The position numbers and the translations under genes were made by a program. Under the pieces are notes generated by a model. It had not been told where the DNA came from, did not search any database, and saw nothing but the letters and a program-made list of their open reading frames with translations. From Oreocharis arfaki (lineage: Eukaryota; Chordata; Aves; Passeriformes; Paramythiidae), in NCBI GenBank assembly GCA_013398015.1, contig VZRR01010830.1, positions 1-64,000 on the forward strand: a stretch of DNA of 64,000 nt, written 5' to 3'. This document shows positions 47,601 through 59,480 of this stretch, piece by piece; within the stretch, counting starts at the first letter, position 1; every line of letters starts with the position of its first letter.

Positions 47601-48122
47601 TTTTGTTGCAAAGTTATGAACAGGAGAATAGGAAAATAAAAATAAATATATACAGCATACATAAATAAAACTATGTCCAGCAGAATCTTAATTATGTGCC
47701 TGAAATTATTGGTTTTATTACCACATACCACTGCATGTCAAATGAATACAGTTTTTCATGAAAATTAGATAAATCACTATGCAAAATGAGATTGAGACGA
47801 TTCTTGAAAAACCACTAGGTTATGCAAAAACATTTATAAGGCTATGGTCATTCAGAGACTTATTTTGACTGAAAGAGCAAGGTTATTTTCTCTGCTTTGA
47901 AGACAGGAAACTATCTTTGATAAATGATGACAATATCACAGACAGGTCCTATTTGAAAGTATCAATTAGAAGTTCATACACATGCATAAATGGACCCACA
48001 TATATACATATAAATATGTAATATGAGTATAACCATGCACACAATTTAATGTTATGGTTCAAAAAGGACTCCCTTGAACAGAACTCCTGAGGATCAGTTG
48101 CTCTGAACTATTCTTTCCACAG
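44699..48122. other. Unique AT-rich DNA, nothing recognised
   Basis: No gene or repeat family recognised in 3.4 kb. Confidence 0.5.
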
Positions 48123-49348
48123 TGGTTGTATTGTGTCTGGCTGAGATGGAGTTAACCTTCCCCATGGGTGCCTCATAGTGCTGTTCATTTGCATTGCTAG
48201 CTAGAAAGGTTGATAACACACCAGGTTTCGGCTACTGATGAGCAGTGCTGGTGCAGCATCAAGGCTATCTCCCCAACCCTCCCCCCTCATCAGTATGCTG
48301 GGGGTGGGCAAGGCCTTGAGGACAACGAAACCCAGGAAACAAACTATCCAACTAATTTACCAGGTTAGAAAGCTGACATTACTTCACTAGTGGTGATGGA
48401 TGTATGAGGAATTCTCCTCAAAGCTTGCATTCCCAGTTATCTAACACACCAAGTTATATTCGTGAAACTAACTCGTATTCATCTCATTTCTTGAATACAT
48501 GCATATATAATAATCATTTCCATGGACTTATTTGGATACGGTTCCAGATCTTCTGATAGATCTGTTCTCCTTGAGAGTATTTCAAATATGTAGTCAGGTC
48601 TACTCTGGTATGTAGTTCTCTTATCAATCTTTATTCTGACTTGTTCTCAAAATCAAAATCAAAAATCAAAATCAAAATCAAAAAATCAAAATCGAAAATC
48701 CTTGTTCTCAAAACTAAGACATCTACTATTACATATTGATCACTAAGTTGATTGGGAAGCATTAGCTGGCACGAGACTTGTTAGCCAGAGATGTAGGGAG
48801 TTAACACAAGGCCACATTTATCTCTGGTAATAAGCACTGTATGATGCAAAACTAAGCATTAACCACAAATATCGAGAATGTACGCTATTGTGCTAAAGTA
48901 AAAAGAATTTTCCAATGTCTTCCCCTGTTGCTGCATAGGTTTCTTCTCAAAGAAGTATAAGTTGTTCAGTAACATTGGGACAGCCTGGACAGCTGAGCCA
49001 GACTGACCAAAGGGGTATTCCATATCATATGGCATCAGCCCAAACATAAAAGCTCATAGGAGTGGGGAAGTGCATTTGTTTTTATGATGTTTGTCTTCTG
49101 GAGAACCAATTATGTTTGCTGAAGCCCTGCTTCCAAGGAAGTGGCAGGGTATTGCATGCTGATGGGAAATAGAGAATGAATATTTTGTCTTTCTTTGCTT
49201 CCACATGTAGCTTTTGCTTTTTCTTTATTATACACCTTTATTTTGACCCATGAGTTTTCTCCTGTCCTATTTTCTCCCCATCCTGTCTTGCTGGTGAGGG
49301 GAGTGATAGAGTGGTTTGGTGGGCACCTGTCATCCAGCCAATGTCACA
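48123..49348 (+). mobile_element. LTR interrupted by about 630 bp
   Basis: The left part (48123-48345) reads GTCTGGCTGAGATGGAGTTA, TTGATAACACACCAGGTTTC and GCAGCATCAAGGCTATCTCC. The right part (48976-49348) reads ACAGCTGAGCCAGACTGACC, GGTATTCCATATCATATGGC, TGAAGCCCTGCTTCC, then a U5 ending AATGTCACA. I recognise both as one avian LTR family that is normally continuous here. Flanks CCACAG / CCACTA give at best a decayed 6-bp duplication. The insert (48346-48975) is unidentified and holds a short tandem repeat. Confidence 0.7.
48648..48700. repeat. AAAATC tandem repeat with duplicated flank
   Basis: About eight AAAATC units, some with one or two extra A. CTTGTTCTCAAAA occurs on both sides (48640 and 48701), suggesting slippage or local duplication. 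Confidence 0.85.
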
Positions 49349-52300
49349 CCACTACCGTGGTGTGGTCTTTGCCTGTATGTCAGAATTTGAATGATCAGGA
49401 AAGGCAGTGATGAAGATCTGATGTGCTGTTCATACTGTAACTTGTTCTATAGGCTCAGCACATTTTACCAATCTTCAACTCATTTTGCAGAACATAAAAA
49501 ATTATTTAAAGTGCTTTACAGAATTTTAAAGTGTTGGGAAATAATTTGGAGAACAATAAAGTTCAATAGATCAGTCTGGTTCACGAAGACAGTCACTGCA
49601 GATAAAGGGAAAAAGATGTGTCAAGGACAGTGGATATCAATACAGAAATATAAGCAAATTCTGTAAGAATAAAGTTTGGATAGATAATTCACACTTTTAA
49701 TATTATCATGTGGAAAGTCCAAAATATTTGGAATTACAGTACTTCACTGGCTGCCAGATCTTCCCACTAAAAGTGAGAATTGCTTGTTTCCGTATCAAAT
49801 GCTATCTTTTGGAAGGAATGTTGAATTTCGGTTTTCTGTCTGCCTCTAATCAGTGAATGAAAGCGCATATTGGTGTTATTCACTAGACTCCCGTCTGTTC
49901 CAACTACAAATTGAAGGTATTGGTTTTAGCTTGGTATGCAAAAACCCCCCCACACTATTTTGTAAAAATGTTATCCATCAGGCCAAGTGAAGGAAATAGT
50001 GTGAACAAAAAGAAAGAGGAAGGGATGCAATTTATTTGGGAGAGAGTAATCAGTTGCTTTTGAATTACTGTATTTTGTAATGGATTTAGATTGCCAAAGA
50101 TGTTGGTCCTGTTTGCTCCATAACTGAAATGTTTACAATACTTGTTTGTGTGGCAAGTAGAGCATTTTCAAATGTCCCACTGACATCTCAGGTGTGTCAC
50201 AGGTACTATTGAATCTGGAAGAGACTCTAGAGGAAGCAATAATTTTCTTTATTGGTGTCATTTTAAGGAATTTCATGGAAGTCAGCAAACTTATTTAGTG
50301 TGCCCTGAACTCCCATGTCTAAGTAACTCATAATAACACTGGAAAGAACCGGCCTCAGAAATACCTACCACAGAAATTTCTGACCTCAGAAACACTTACC
50401 ACTGGAGGCTGTCTGTCAATCTAGTATCTTGGGCCAAATTTTTTTCTGTTATCCTGTTGCTCACTAATGTCTGTTTTAAAATGGCAACAGGAGAAAAAAA
50501 AATTCTTCACAAATTTTGTGATGTTATAATCTCTATTGTTGGTGGTCTCAATTGTAGACACCCCCCAGATATTCTGAGCAAATATTCCGAATTCTCAAGC
50601 TATTTTTATAGTATCAATGCCTGTTTGTCCGTATTCCTGACATCATGTAAGATTAGCTGTTGGAATATGACCAGACAACAGATAGAAGGACTCCTCCTTT
50701 TCTGTGGGAGCATGGACTGGCACAGGTTTCTAATTGTTTTATTTTCTTGAATGACAGTCATCTTATAAACTTCTATCAGGTGAATGATCATTTGGAATAA
50801 GACATACGAATTTCGAAGTCTGAAGATTTGTAAGAATGAAGAACATAAAAACATGATGAACAATTTCATATATGCCAAAATATAAACACCATCAGCCTTC
50901 ATGAAATCTCCTAATGTCCTTTGTACAGAGTGGTGAGACGTGATTAAGGGTTTGGGTTTTTATTTGCAGTGCAAGCATGTTTGTGCTATTCAACTGTTTG
51001 AGTAGATTTTTATAAGCTACTCTAAGAGCCTACTGTAGTTTTAAATTTTGAGTTTATAATAAAGAAAAAAATCACTGTCGCACAGTTGTGCATTTTAGCA
51101 ACAGTAAGCCTGTCTCTTTTTGTCACAATAAAACATTTCTCTGAATCTACGACACTCCCATCATGATGGGAAAACAGCATAGCCTGTAATACATAATGAT
51201 CTTCAAGACGACAAGAAACTTTGATAGATGGGAATATCAAGGAGTACTTGTCAAAGTAACATTTCCGATTTTCAGTTTATTACTCTGTTGCAATTTTCAT
51301 GAAACAGGAAATCATTTGTGGGATCCTATTTGAATTTGGGCGGGGAGGTAATTAAAAGGATTTCAGATTCCACTGAACAAAAGATGATATGATGAAGACA
51401 GTGTCAGATGGGTAAGAGTTATAATAGTTTACAACTTAGGAGTCTTTCCACTTCTTTTAGAAGAAAAAATAGATTTACGAATATATACATATTTTCTAAA
51501 TCACTAAAAGACAATTTGTTTTAAATCAATATTGAGGCAAGATTGCCTCAACAAAAGACAAAGACGAGTCTTATCTGTTATTCATTTGTAGTGGATACCA
51601 AGAATACTTGCCATCAACAAAGTGCAGAACCAGAGCAACAAAAAAGTAGTCTGTAAAGCTTCTAACAAGTTGCCCTAAAATATTAAGCAGAGGCTGTGGA
51701 ACTGCTCTCGGTTCTGTTTGCAGTTTCAACTGAGCTGCACTTTATCCCCCTAGTTTCCTATGACTACCCACAATGACTACTTAAGCAGCAGGAGAATGGA
51801 GGTTTAACAAAACCTCTCTCTTTTAAGTAAAAACTTACTTGGAAAATAACTCATGGTCCTAATTAATGGTGTGACATCCTGACATTCTACCAGTTACTAT
51901 TATCTCAGAAAAAAAAAAAACCACCCACGTTTCCAAAGTACAGCTTTACTCACCCATTACCTTTTTTCTCCCATGAAAATCAAACATTTGTAATTATGAA
52001 GAAAATCCTACCCTCCAATATCATTCACATTCTGAGTGAACAATACAGAAAAGGAACCTTCACTGAGGATATTGTCATTATTATGAGGCATGGCTTCAGA
52101 AATAAATTCCTGCCTAATCTAAAACTGTAAAGATCTTTCCGAAGGTAAAGAAGACAACATATGTTATTGCCAGCTTGGGAGAAAATTTAAAGAGTGATTA
52201 ATCTGAGGAGTTTTCTTTATGGATACAGTTCTTAAAGTGAAGGAAAAAATCCTGACCCAATTACAGCAAGATCACTTTCTTGCAAAATACTTTCGTTGCT

Positions 52301-52869
52301 GGAATCTCAGTCAACACGGGAAACTATTTTCATCTAAAGAGAATACAGACTTTATTAACTTGTTTTTCTCAGTCCTGCTTTTTATACTGAATGCTTTTTA
52401 ACTACTGCAGGCATAAAACTTCCAAATACTGAACTTCATCAACAAGCTGGAAACAGGGAAAATAAATCAGCTACAGCAGAGAAATTTCTGTTGCTGGCAG
52501 TCTTTCATCTGACTTCAAGCAGGAGATGTCAGACACTGTCTTACTACCCGTAAAATAATTTATACTATTGCAGTTTCAATAAACAGAATCTTTAATGGCT
52601 ATGAAGAAGACGAGTTAGAGGACATTACAATTTTTATCACCTGGGTTCTGTCTGGCTTTCACAGAGCTTAAATCATAGAAATTCAGTCAATCGAGCAGGC
52701 AATAATACATATCCAGTATTAACAGATACACTTGCCACTATCTAAAATAGAGATTTTTCAGCTTTACATTATCAGAAGCCTTCCTTTGTAATTAATCTAG
52801 GTAGGCTTTCTACCAGTTGGTAAATTGAAATGGGTTCCTGTATGAAGACAGTCCTATGTTTATTGGATG
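49349..52869. other. Unique AT-rich DNA, nothing recognised
   Basis: No gene or repeat family recognised in 3.5 kb. The frames at 50457-50750 (plus) and 50606-50902 (minus) overlap on opposite strands and look like chance. Confidence 0.5.
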
Positions 52870-53141
52870 TGAAGGAAAACAGAGTAGCAAAGGATGAGGA
52901 AAAGATCAAGGTAATAAAGCCTTCTTTGCCTCCATCTTTTATAGAAAGGCCAGTTATTGGCAGGGCAGTCAGCCTTCTGAACTAGTGGCTGGGAACTATG
53001 GGAAGCAGAATTACAACCTTGTAATCCAGTGTGAATTGGGTAGTGACATATTACATCATTTAGACACTCGCAAGTCTATGGGGACAGATGGGATCTGCCT
53101 AAGAGTACTGAGGGAGCGGGCAGAAGGGTTCACAAAGCCAC
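52870..53141 (+). mobile_element. CR1 LINE, ORF2 5' segment, split by an LTR
   Basis: Reads TAAAGCCTTCTTTGCCTCCA and ACTCGCAAGTCTATGGGGAC AGATGGGATC, the CR1 ORF2 region upstream of the RT fingers. It stops at ACAAAGCCAC, where an LTR begins. The element resumes at 53573. Confidence 0.85.
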
Positions 53142-53572
53142 TGTTCTGTCCAGGACAGGGTTAATTTTTGCAGTAGCCAGGAGGGGGCATGGCCAGGACC
53201 CAGATGTTATTCTATACCACCTCCCATAATTTCTGGGGTCAGGGCTTCCTTCCAGGTCATGTACCAGTGGAAGGGACCGGGTACTGCCAGGGGTTTCCAT
53301 GCGATTAGCAGTCGCAGTTGTGTGTGAATTGTTCATCTCTTTCTTGTATGCTCTGTCATTAACATTGTTGTGGTTACTGTTCACTGTCTTATGGCTGTTT
53401 CCAGTAAATAGTTCTTACCTCAAAGTGTGATCTTTACCTTCAGTGCCTCCAATTCTCCTCTCCAGCCTGCTACATGGGGAAGGAGGAAGGGAAGGAAGGG
53501 AGGGAGTGAGCAGCACATGATTTGGAGTGTTTCAGTGCAAACATTAAGTTGGGACACCATTCCTAAACAACA
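53142..53572 (+). mobile_element. Solo LTR inside CR1
   Basis: A 431-bp segment starting TGTTCTGTCCAGGACAGGGT and ending CCATTCCTAAACAACA. Features seen in avian LTRs are TAATTTTTGCAGTAGCCAGG, a CACCTCCCATAATTTCTGGG block, and a GGAAGGAGGGAG tract near the 3' end. CR1 on both sides shows insertion. Flanks do not give a clean target duplication (GCCAC / GCTGC), so it is old. Confidence 0.75.
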
Positions 53573-53796
53573 GCTGCTTACAATCATTTACTGCAGACCT
53601 AACTGCAGTAGTCCCAATTGATGAGATTAGGAAATGTGACATCCATGTCTACAAGACAGTTCGGAAGGAGGCTCTGGAACACTAAAGGCCTGTCAGAGTT
53701 CGGTGTCTGGGAAAGTCATGGAGCAGATCATGTTGAATTGTCATTACATGGCATGTTCAGAATAATCAGAGGATCAGGCCCAGCCAGCATGGTTTT

Positions 53797-53982
53797 GTGA
53801 AAGGCAGGTTCTGCTTGACCAACCTGATTTCCTCCCATGTCAACGTCATCCACCTAGTGGATGAGAGAAAGGTTAAACATGTTGTCTACTTAAATTTTAG
53901 TAAAGCCTTTGCTACTATTTCCCAGCACGTTGTCCAGGAGACATTGGCTACTTATGGCTTGGATGAGAGTATTCTCCACTGA
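53797..53982 (+). pseudogene. CR1 RT remnant with mutated active site
   Basis: A 61-codon frame containing VYLNFSKAFATISQ, where the family has YLDFSKAFDTVSH. The catalytic Asp of motif A is Asn and the second Asp is Ala, so the enzyme is dead. The preceding block is GRFCLTNLIS, and a TGA stops it after DESILH. Confidence 0.85.
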
Positions 53983-54422
53983 GCAAGCTAGCTGGATGTT
54001 TGGGTGCACAGAGCGATAGTGGCTGGAGATAAATCCAGTTGATGGCCGCTCACCAGGGTTCAATGTTGGGACCAGTTCTGTTCAATAAATTATATGGATG
54101 AGGGACTGAGTGCACCCTTGGGCAGTTTGACACCAAGATGAGTGAGAATATTGATCTGTAGGTTCTACAGAGGGATCTGCACAGGCTGGATCAATGGCCT
54201 GAGGCCAAATGTGGGTGCTGGGTCCTGCCTTTGGGTCACCACAGCCTCAGGCAGTGCTACCAGTTTGGGGAAGAGTAGCTGGAAAGTGGTTTAATAGAAA
54301 AGGACCTGGAGGTGCTGGTTGACAGTAGCTGAACACGAGCCAGCTGTTCCCAGGTGCACAGGTAGACAACGGCATCCTGGCCTGTATCAGCAATAGTGTG
54401 GCCAGCAGGACCAGGGCAGTGA

Positions 54423-54803
54423 TTGTCTCCCTGTACTAAGCGACACCTGAGGCCACTGGTGAGGCCACACTTCAAAACCTGCGTTCAGCTCTGGGCACCC
54501 CAGAACAAGAAAGACATTGAGGTGCCAGAGCATGTTCAGAGACGGACAACAGAGCCAGCAAAGGGTCTAGACCACAAGTCTTATGAAGAACAGCTGAGGG
54601 AACTGGGGTTGTTTAGGCTGAAGAAAAGGAGGCTCGGGGGTGACCTTATCACTCTCTACAACCAGCTGACAGGAGGATGTAGCCAGGTGGGGTCAGCCTC
54701 TTCTCCCAGGCAACCAGTGACAGGACAAGAGAACACAACCTCATACTGTGCCAGGGGAGATTTAGGTTGGACATTAGGAAGAATATCTTCACAGAAAGGG
54801 TAA
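54423..54803 (+). pseudogene. CR1 ORF2 C-terminal remnant
   Basis: The frame reads FKTCVQLWAPQNKKDIEVPE, HVQRR, KSYEEQLRELGLFRLKKRRL and GGDLITLYNQLTGGCSQVG. This is the standard end of CR1 ORF2, frameshifted from the RT piece upstream. Confidence 0.85.
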
Positions 54804-55149
54804 CTAGACATTGGAATGGGCTGATGATGCAGGTAGTGGAGTCAGCATCCCTGGAAGTGCTTAAGGAAAGACTGGATGTGGCACTTATTGCCATGATCTG
54901 GTTGACATGATGGTATTCAAGTCATATGTTGGACCTGATGATCTCAGAGGTCTGTTCCAACCTGATTGATTCTGTGATCCTTGATTCTGTAATAACAATT
55001 GCATTACATATTTGTAAATCGTGCTATCTTAGATTTCAGAACATACTACAACTAACGTTCCTATTAAGAGTCTGTCACCTGAGGCATAAAACTATCTATT
55101 CCAAAATACTTCAAAGTGTTCTATGTTCTTTAAAACAGTAACACATTCA

Positions 55150-55765
55150 TTTTATAAAGACCTGGAAGTCTTGATGGATCACACATTGTCCAATAACTGA
55201 CAGTGCCCTTGATGCCCAGAAGGCCAATGGTGTCCTAGGGTGCGTTGGGAAGAGTGTAGCCATCTGGTTGAGAGCGATGATCCCCCTCCTCTACTCAGCC
55301 CTTTCGAGGCTCATCTGTAGTTCTGTGTCCAGTTCTCGGCTCCTCAGTACAAGAAAGACAAGCAGCTGCTGGGGAGGGTCTAGTCAAGGGTCCCAAAGAC
55401 AATTTGGGGTCTAGGCCTTTAGTCTAGAAAAGAGAAGACTGAGAGGGGATCTGATTAATGCATATAAATATCTCCAAGGCAGGTGCCAAGAGGATGGTGC
55501 CAGGCTCTTTTAAGTCGTACCCAGCAAGGAGTTATGGCCACAAACTAAACCAGAAATTTCACCTCAATATAAGGAAGAAATTCTTTACATTGAGGGTGGC
55601 AGAGCACTGGAACAGGCTGCACAGCCAGGTCACTGAGTCTCTCTGTCTGGAAACATCCCAAACCCACACAAATGAGTTCCTGTGTCACCTCTAGGTGACC
55701 CTGCCATGGCAGAGGGACGAAATGATCTCTAGAGGCCCCTTCCAACTCTAACAATTCTCTGATTT
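55150..55765 (+). mobile_element. Second CR1 LINE, 3' end
   Basis: A separate 5'-truncated copy just after the previous tail. It has AGAAGGCCAATGGTGTCCTA, AGAAAAGAGAAGACTGAGAG, GGAAGAAATTCTTTACATTG and CTGGAACAGGCTGCACAGCC, then CCCCTTCCAACTCTAACAAT with a short tail. It belongs to a different subfamily from the upstream copy, since the 3' UTR wording differs. Confidence 0.9.
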
Positions 55766-57861
55766 ATTTTCTGCTATAAAATTTGCATTTAACAAAAACT
55801 GCCCATTTCTTTAGTTAGTCTCAAACTGGCCCGCACAAACTAAGTCTATCCATAATGAAGCACTGGCCACAGAATCATTTTCCTGAGTAATGGGTATGGA
55901 ACTAAGGAATTTAAATTATATGTATGTAGACTGCACTAACAGATCTGAGGCTCAGAATCACATCAAAGTGAGCCTTTAATTAGCTAGTTGTTCTCCTCTC
56001 AGAAGCATCAGATTGATCATTATCAAACCTCAGATTAAGTTGCAAATTTAATTCCCTCCTGTAATTTCTCATGCCATGTCTCTTCTGCTAAATCTATTGA
56101 AATATTGTAATTTGATCCTGCACAAATTTAAGGTTCAAATTCTCTCAGTGTCTTTTCACTTTTTCGAGTAATTTGGCCTCTTTTGTGCAAGTTTACAGAA
56201 AGCAGGAATTTGCATGTCTCTGGTTTTGCAACTGGTATTTAGACCAATAGTACTAAACTCTAAAAATGTAAATTTTTCCTTTTTCAAAGAGAGTTTTTTT
56301 TCTCTTTAGAGATAATAATTTTATGAAAGTCTATAGATGAACTTTTTGCAGGGTGGGGTGAGGAAGGAGGAAGGTATCCAAAACGTTTCCAGCAGTGCTA
56401 GTAAAAACTTTTACCCCACATGAAGAGATTGTTTTGGAGCATGGTTAAAGGACCTAGTTTCCAAAATTTTCTGTACTCTTATTTATCTTTTGCATCCATT
56501 ATCTCGTACTCACATACAGGGAACAGCTTTTTTAAGTGGTTCTTATAAATGTGTTGGCATCTGCCACAGATTTCCAAAACACTGAGGAAGGGAGGAACCA
56601 ACACTAATCCGAAAATTAATTTGAGATTTCCTAATTACTGTAAATTATTAATGGTAGTAAGAGTAGTCAGATTTGAATATATATAGACTATGTATTTGCA
56701 TTTTAAAAGTCCCTTTTTTTGGTACTCCAGTACATAATATTAATATGTAGAATATATTTTCAGGTTTGCTTTTTTATTTGTTTTCTTGTCGGTCTAGACA
56801 TTATTTGAGCTCTCATACACTTTCTACCTAGCAAAAAAAAAAATAGACTGATAAGCACAATATTGTCAGAGAAATTGCTCTACAATCAGATTTTTTTATT
56901 ACAAAGCTGTAAGTTCAAACATTACATTCTGATCAAGATGTAAAGCAAATTTTTGAAAATGTAAAATAGATATACTCTTGATCATGGCTTCAGATTTGTC
57001 TTATATTTTAGCTGTGGTTAGCCACAATGCTTGTATTAAGTCATCCCCAAGATACCAATAGAATACAAGATGTGAGCAATTCTTTGTGAAAATAGCCTAT
57101 CTGATTTTGAAATGATTCAGAGTACTCCTAGGAACCACTTAATGCCTGAAGTCAAATGCGTAAATTTGTGATTTTCTTATAGACTAGAGTTCAGTTCTAA
57201 TAAAGTCTGTGTAGTAGGTGGAGGGCAATGGCAGTTTCTCCGTGAGTTTCCTTGCTTTAGCTGGAGTTTAAAACAGGGTTCGGGCTGCCATTTTCCTTGG
57301 CTGTAGACTTCAATGACTTGCTATAAGTAATGAAGTTGCTGGAAAGCTGATAGAGACAGCTGAAATATAAAAGTTCTATAAAGGTCAAATTGACTTTAAC
57401 AGTCTTCTGTAATCTTCATGTAGTAATCTTGAAGCTCCCCTAAACTTCTGAATGAGAAATGTCACTCAAATAGCTAAATTTATATAATATTCTCATCAGA
57501 GGTCAAGAAGGTGTCCTGTTTTGCACCCTTTAAAAAGCAGTACTTTTTTACTATTTCAGAAAATTAACCAAGGTTATACTTAATGCTGGCAAATTTTTGT
57601 GTAGTTTAAGATAAATTCAGAAAATTCTGTGCAGATATTAAATTTCTATAGCTGATATTTTAGGAAAATTAAAATGTGGTTTCTGTATGGATTCTGGCAA
57701 CAACACACAAATTTTAAAAAATTGCCTGGAATTTTAAGAGTTAATGAAAACTTCTGGACTTTATTGGAGATGTGGAGGCAACCTTAGGTAAGCAATGGCA
57801 TTGTAAAAACACATAATTACTGAACATGTGTTTTAATTTCACTCCTATCGCATCCTTCATA
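55766..57861. other. Unique AT-rich DNA, nothing recognised
   Basis: No gene or repeat family recognised. Confidence 0.5.
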
Positions 57862-58215
57862 GAAACATAGAATTACAAAGTCATGGAATGATTTAGATCA
57901 CCTGTAAGATCATCAAGTCCAGCCATAAACCTAGCACTGCCAAGTCCACCACTAAACCATGTCAAACCACGCCCTTTAGTGTCATATCTGCACATCTCCT
58001 AAACACCTTCAGGGATGGTTCCTTAGGCAACCTGTTCTAGTTCCTGACTAGTGAACAGTGAACAATTTTTTTCTAGCAGCCTGTGCAGCTTGCTGCAGTT
58101 TCTTATCCTATCGCTGTCCTATCACTTATCCTATCACCTGGGAGAAGAGACTAACATCGCCTCGCTACAACCTCTTTTCAGGCGGTTGTAGAGAGCTATA
58201 AGGTCTCTTCCTACT
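57862..58215 (-). mobile_element. CR1 LINE 3' end (antisense)
   Basis: Starts with ATAGAAACATAGAATTACAA and GATCATCAAGTCCAGCCATA, followed by CCTAGCACTGCCAAGTCCAC. It runs to CTCGCTACAACCTCTTTTCA and GGTTGTAGAGAGCTATAAGG, all antisense CR1 3' region. A short local duplication (TATCCTATC) occurs near 58108-58137. Confidence 0.92.
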
Positions 58216-58669
58216 TGTTACAATTTCCTAATTGTTAAATTCTACTCCTCTTATGTGAAATAGCCTCCTCAGCGAAAGAAACTTAGTATTACAAAGGCAT
58301 AACAACAATGGCATAATACAGTGAATTATTACATCGTGCCTTAGTAAGGTGACTTCATTACATTTAAACCAAGAGAAATAAAGCTTCAACATGCCCCACA
58401 GACTGAATGATGTGTGGACTTTTTAATGCAGAGTCATTCTTTTGATGTAAAATAATGAAATTTAAACTGACATTTATTAATGTCTGCTAAAGTAAAAATG
58501 AGATATATGAAGACCCAGGATATACTGACTTTTTGTCTTCAGTTATTATTGACGCTTTGGGTTTGGCCCAAGATTAGAGTTAAAATATCTGTTTCTTCCT
58601 CCTTTCCTTCATCATGCTTCTAAAATTCAGTTTCAAAAGAAGTGTTAATATGTTTCAAAGCTGTTGTGT
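58216..58669. other. Unique DNA, nothing recognised
   Basis: No gene or repeat family recognised. Confidence 0.5.
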
Positions 58670-59480
58670 TGTCAGAGACTGAAAATTGTTCATGCCTCAA
58701 ACATTGATAAAACATTTTGCTCATTATAAAGAAGCTTCAACCAAAGAAACCTCCCTGAAGACTGGGACTTTGAAGTGAAAGTCAAACTGCTGATTAGACA
58801 GAGGGAAGCCTATAGTTCAGTCACCTCAGGCTGAGGGAAAGTTATGCATCCACAAAAGGCCAAAGTCACCAGCTGCACTGAGACTCATCCCCAGCTCGGT
58901 TTGGGGTGTGGGGAGAGCACAGCTCACAGAGCCCAGGCTTACACAAAACTGGCCCAGCTGTGGAACCCTCAACCCCACAGGCCACATCCACGGGACTTTC
59001 ACGTGAGAGGCAGCTGAGGGGGAGTCATAATCCATCAAAAGCCCCTGAAGTGCTCCCCAGAGGCTTTGCACCACAGGACTGCACATGATGCAGCAGATCC
59101 AGAGTCTGCTGTAAGAGACTGCCCCCTTCCCCCAGGGGGGCATGCCTGGACATTGCTGCCAACATACCTCAAGGGTATATTAAACCATGGGATTCTATGC
59201 TTTTCAGGGTGACCTTCACCACCAAGAAAACCAGCTGGAGAGGATGAATGGAACACTGTTGGGATCTGCGGAGCGGTGATATTTTCCTTGTTCTGTCCCG
59301 GTCACTTCTTTCTGTCCCACCCACCTATTTTCTATTGCTCCTTTTCTCCTTTTTTTTTCCTCTTTCTCTCATATTTACTCCACAATAAAAGCCATATTAT
59401 TGTCACTGGCATATAGTCTCATTTGCACCTTAATTCAGGCAGAGGAATTTCTAGGGAACCTAAATAATAGGATCCTAACA
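58670..59480 (+). mobile_element. Solo LTR D (sense), reference copy of the A-D family
   Basis: An 811-bp element, TGTCAGAGACTGAAAATTGT...GGATCCTAACA, with TG/CA ends. It is the reverse-orientation match of LTRs A, B and C. The poly(A) signal AATAAA lies at 59384-59389, preceded by a CT-rich tract. The U5 part reads TGTCACTGGCATATAGTCTC then CACCTTAATTC. A small segment (GGGGGGCATGCCTGGACA) belongs to the U3. Flanks do not form an exact target duplication (TGTGT / CATGC). No retroviral gene is attached. Confidence 0.85.
59384..59389 (+). terminator. LTR D poly(A) signal
   Basis: AATAAA inside LTR D. The matching antisense signals in copies A, B and C are at 11837-11842, 28804-28809 and 35433-35438. 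Confidence 0.65.

Larger units (their letters stand above)
53573..54992 (+). mobile_element. CR1 LINE, RT to 3' tail, after the LTR
   Basis: Continues ORF2 through the RT (CAGCCAGCATGGTTTTGTGA, TTGACCAACCTGATTTCC), the C-terminus and 3' UTR. It ends GATTGATTCTGTGATCCTTG ATTCTG, two copies of the CR1 terminal repeat. With the part before 53142 it makes about 1.7 kb of one element, the longest CR1 here by internal extent. Confidence 0.95.

Noticed and set aside
50606..50902. A 98-codon minus frame with an acceptor-like site near 50820
   Set aside because: The only nearby donor is weak, and the opposite strand is also open; not better than chance.
53137..53577. GCCAC / GCTGC as a target duplication of the LTR in CR1
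   Set aside because: Two mismatches in five bases; too weak to claim.
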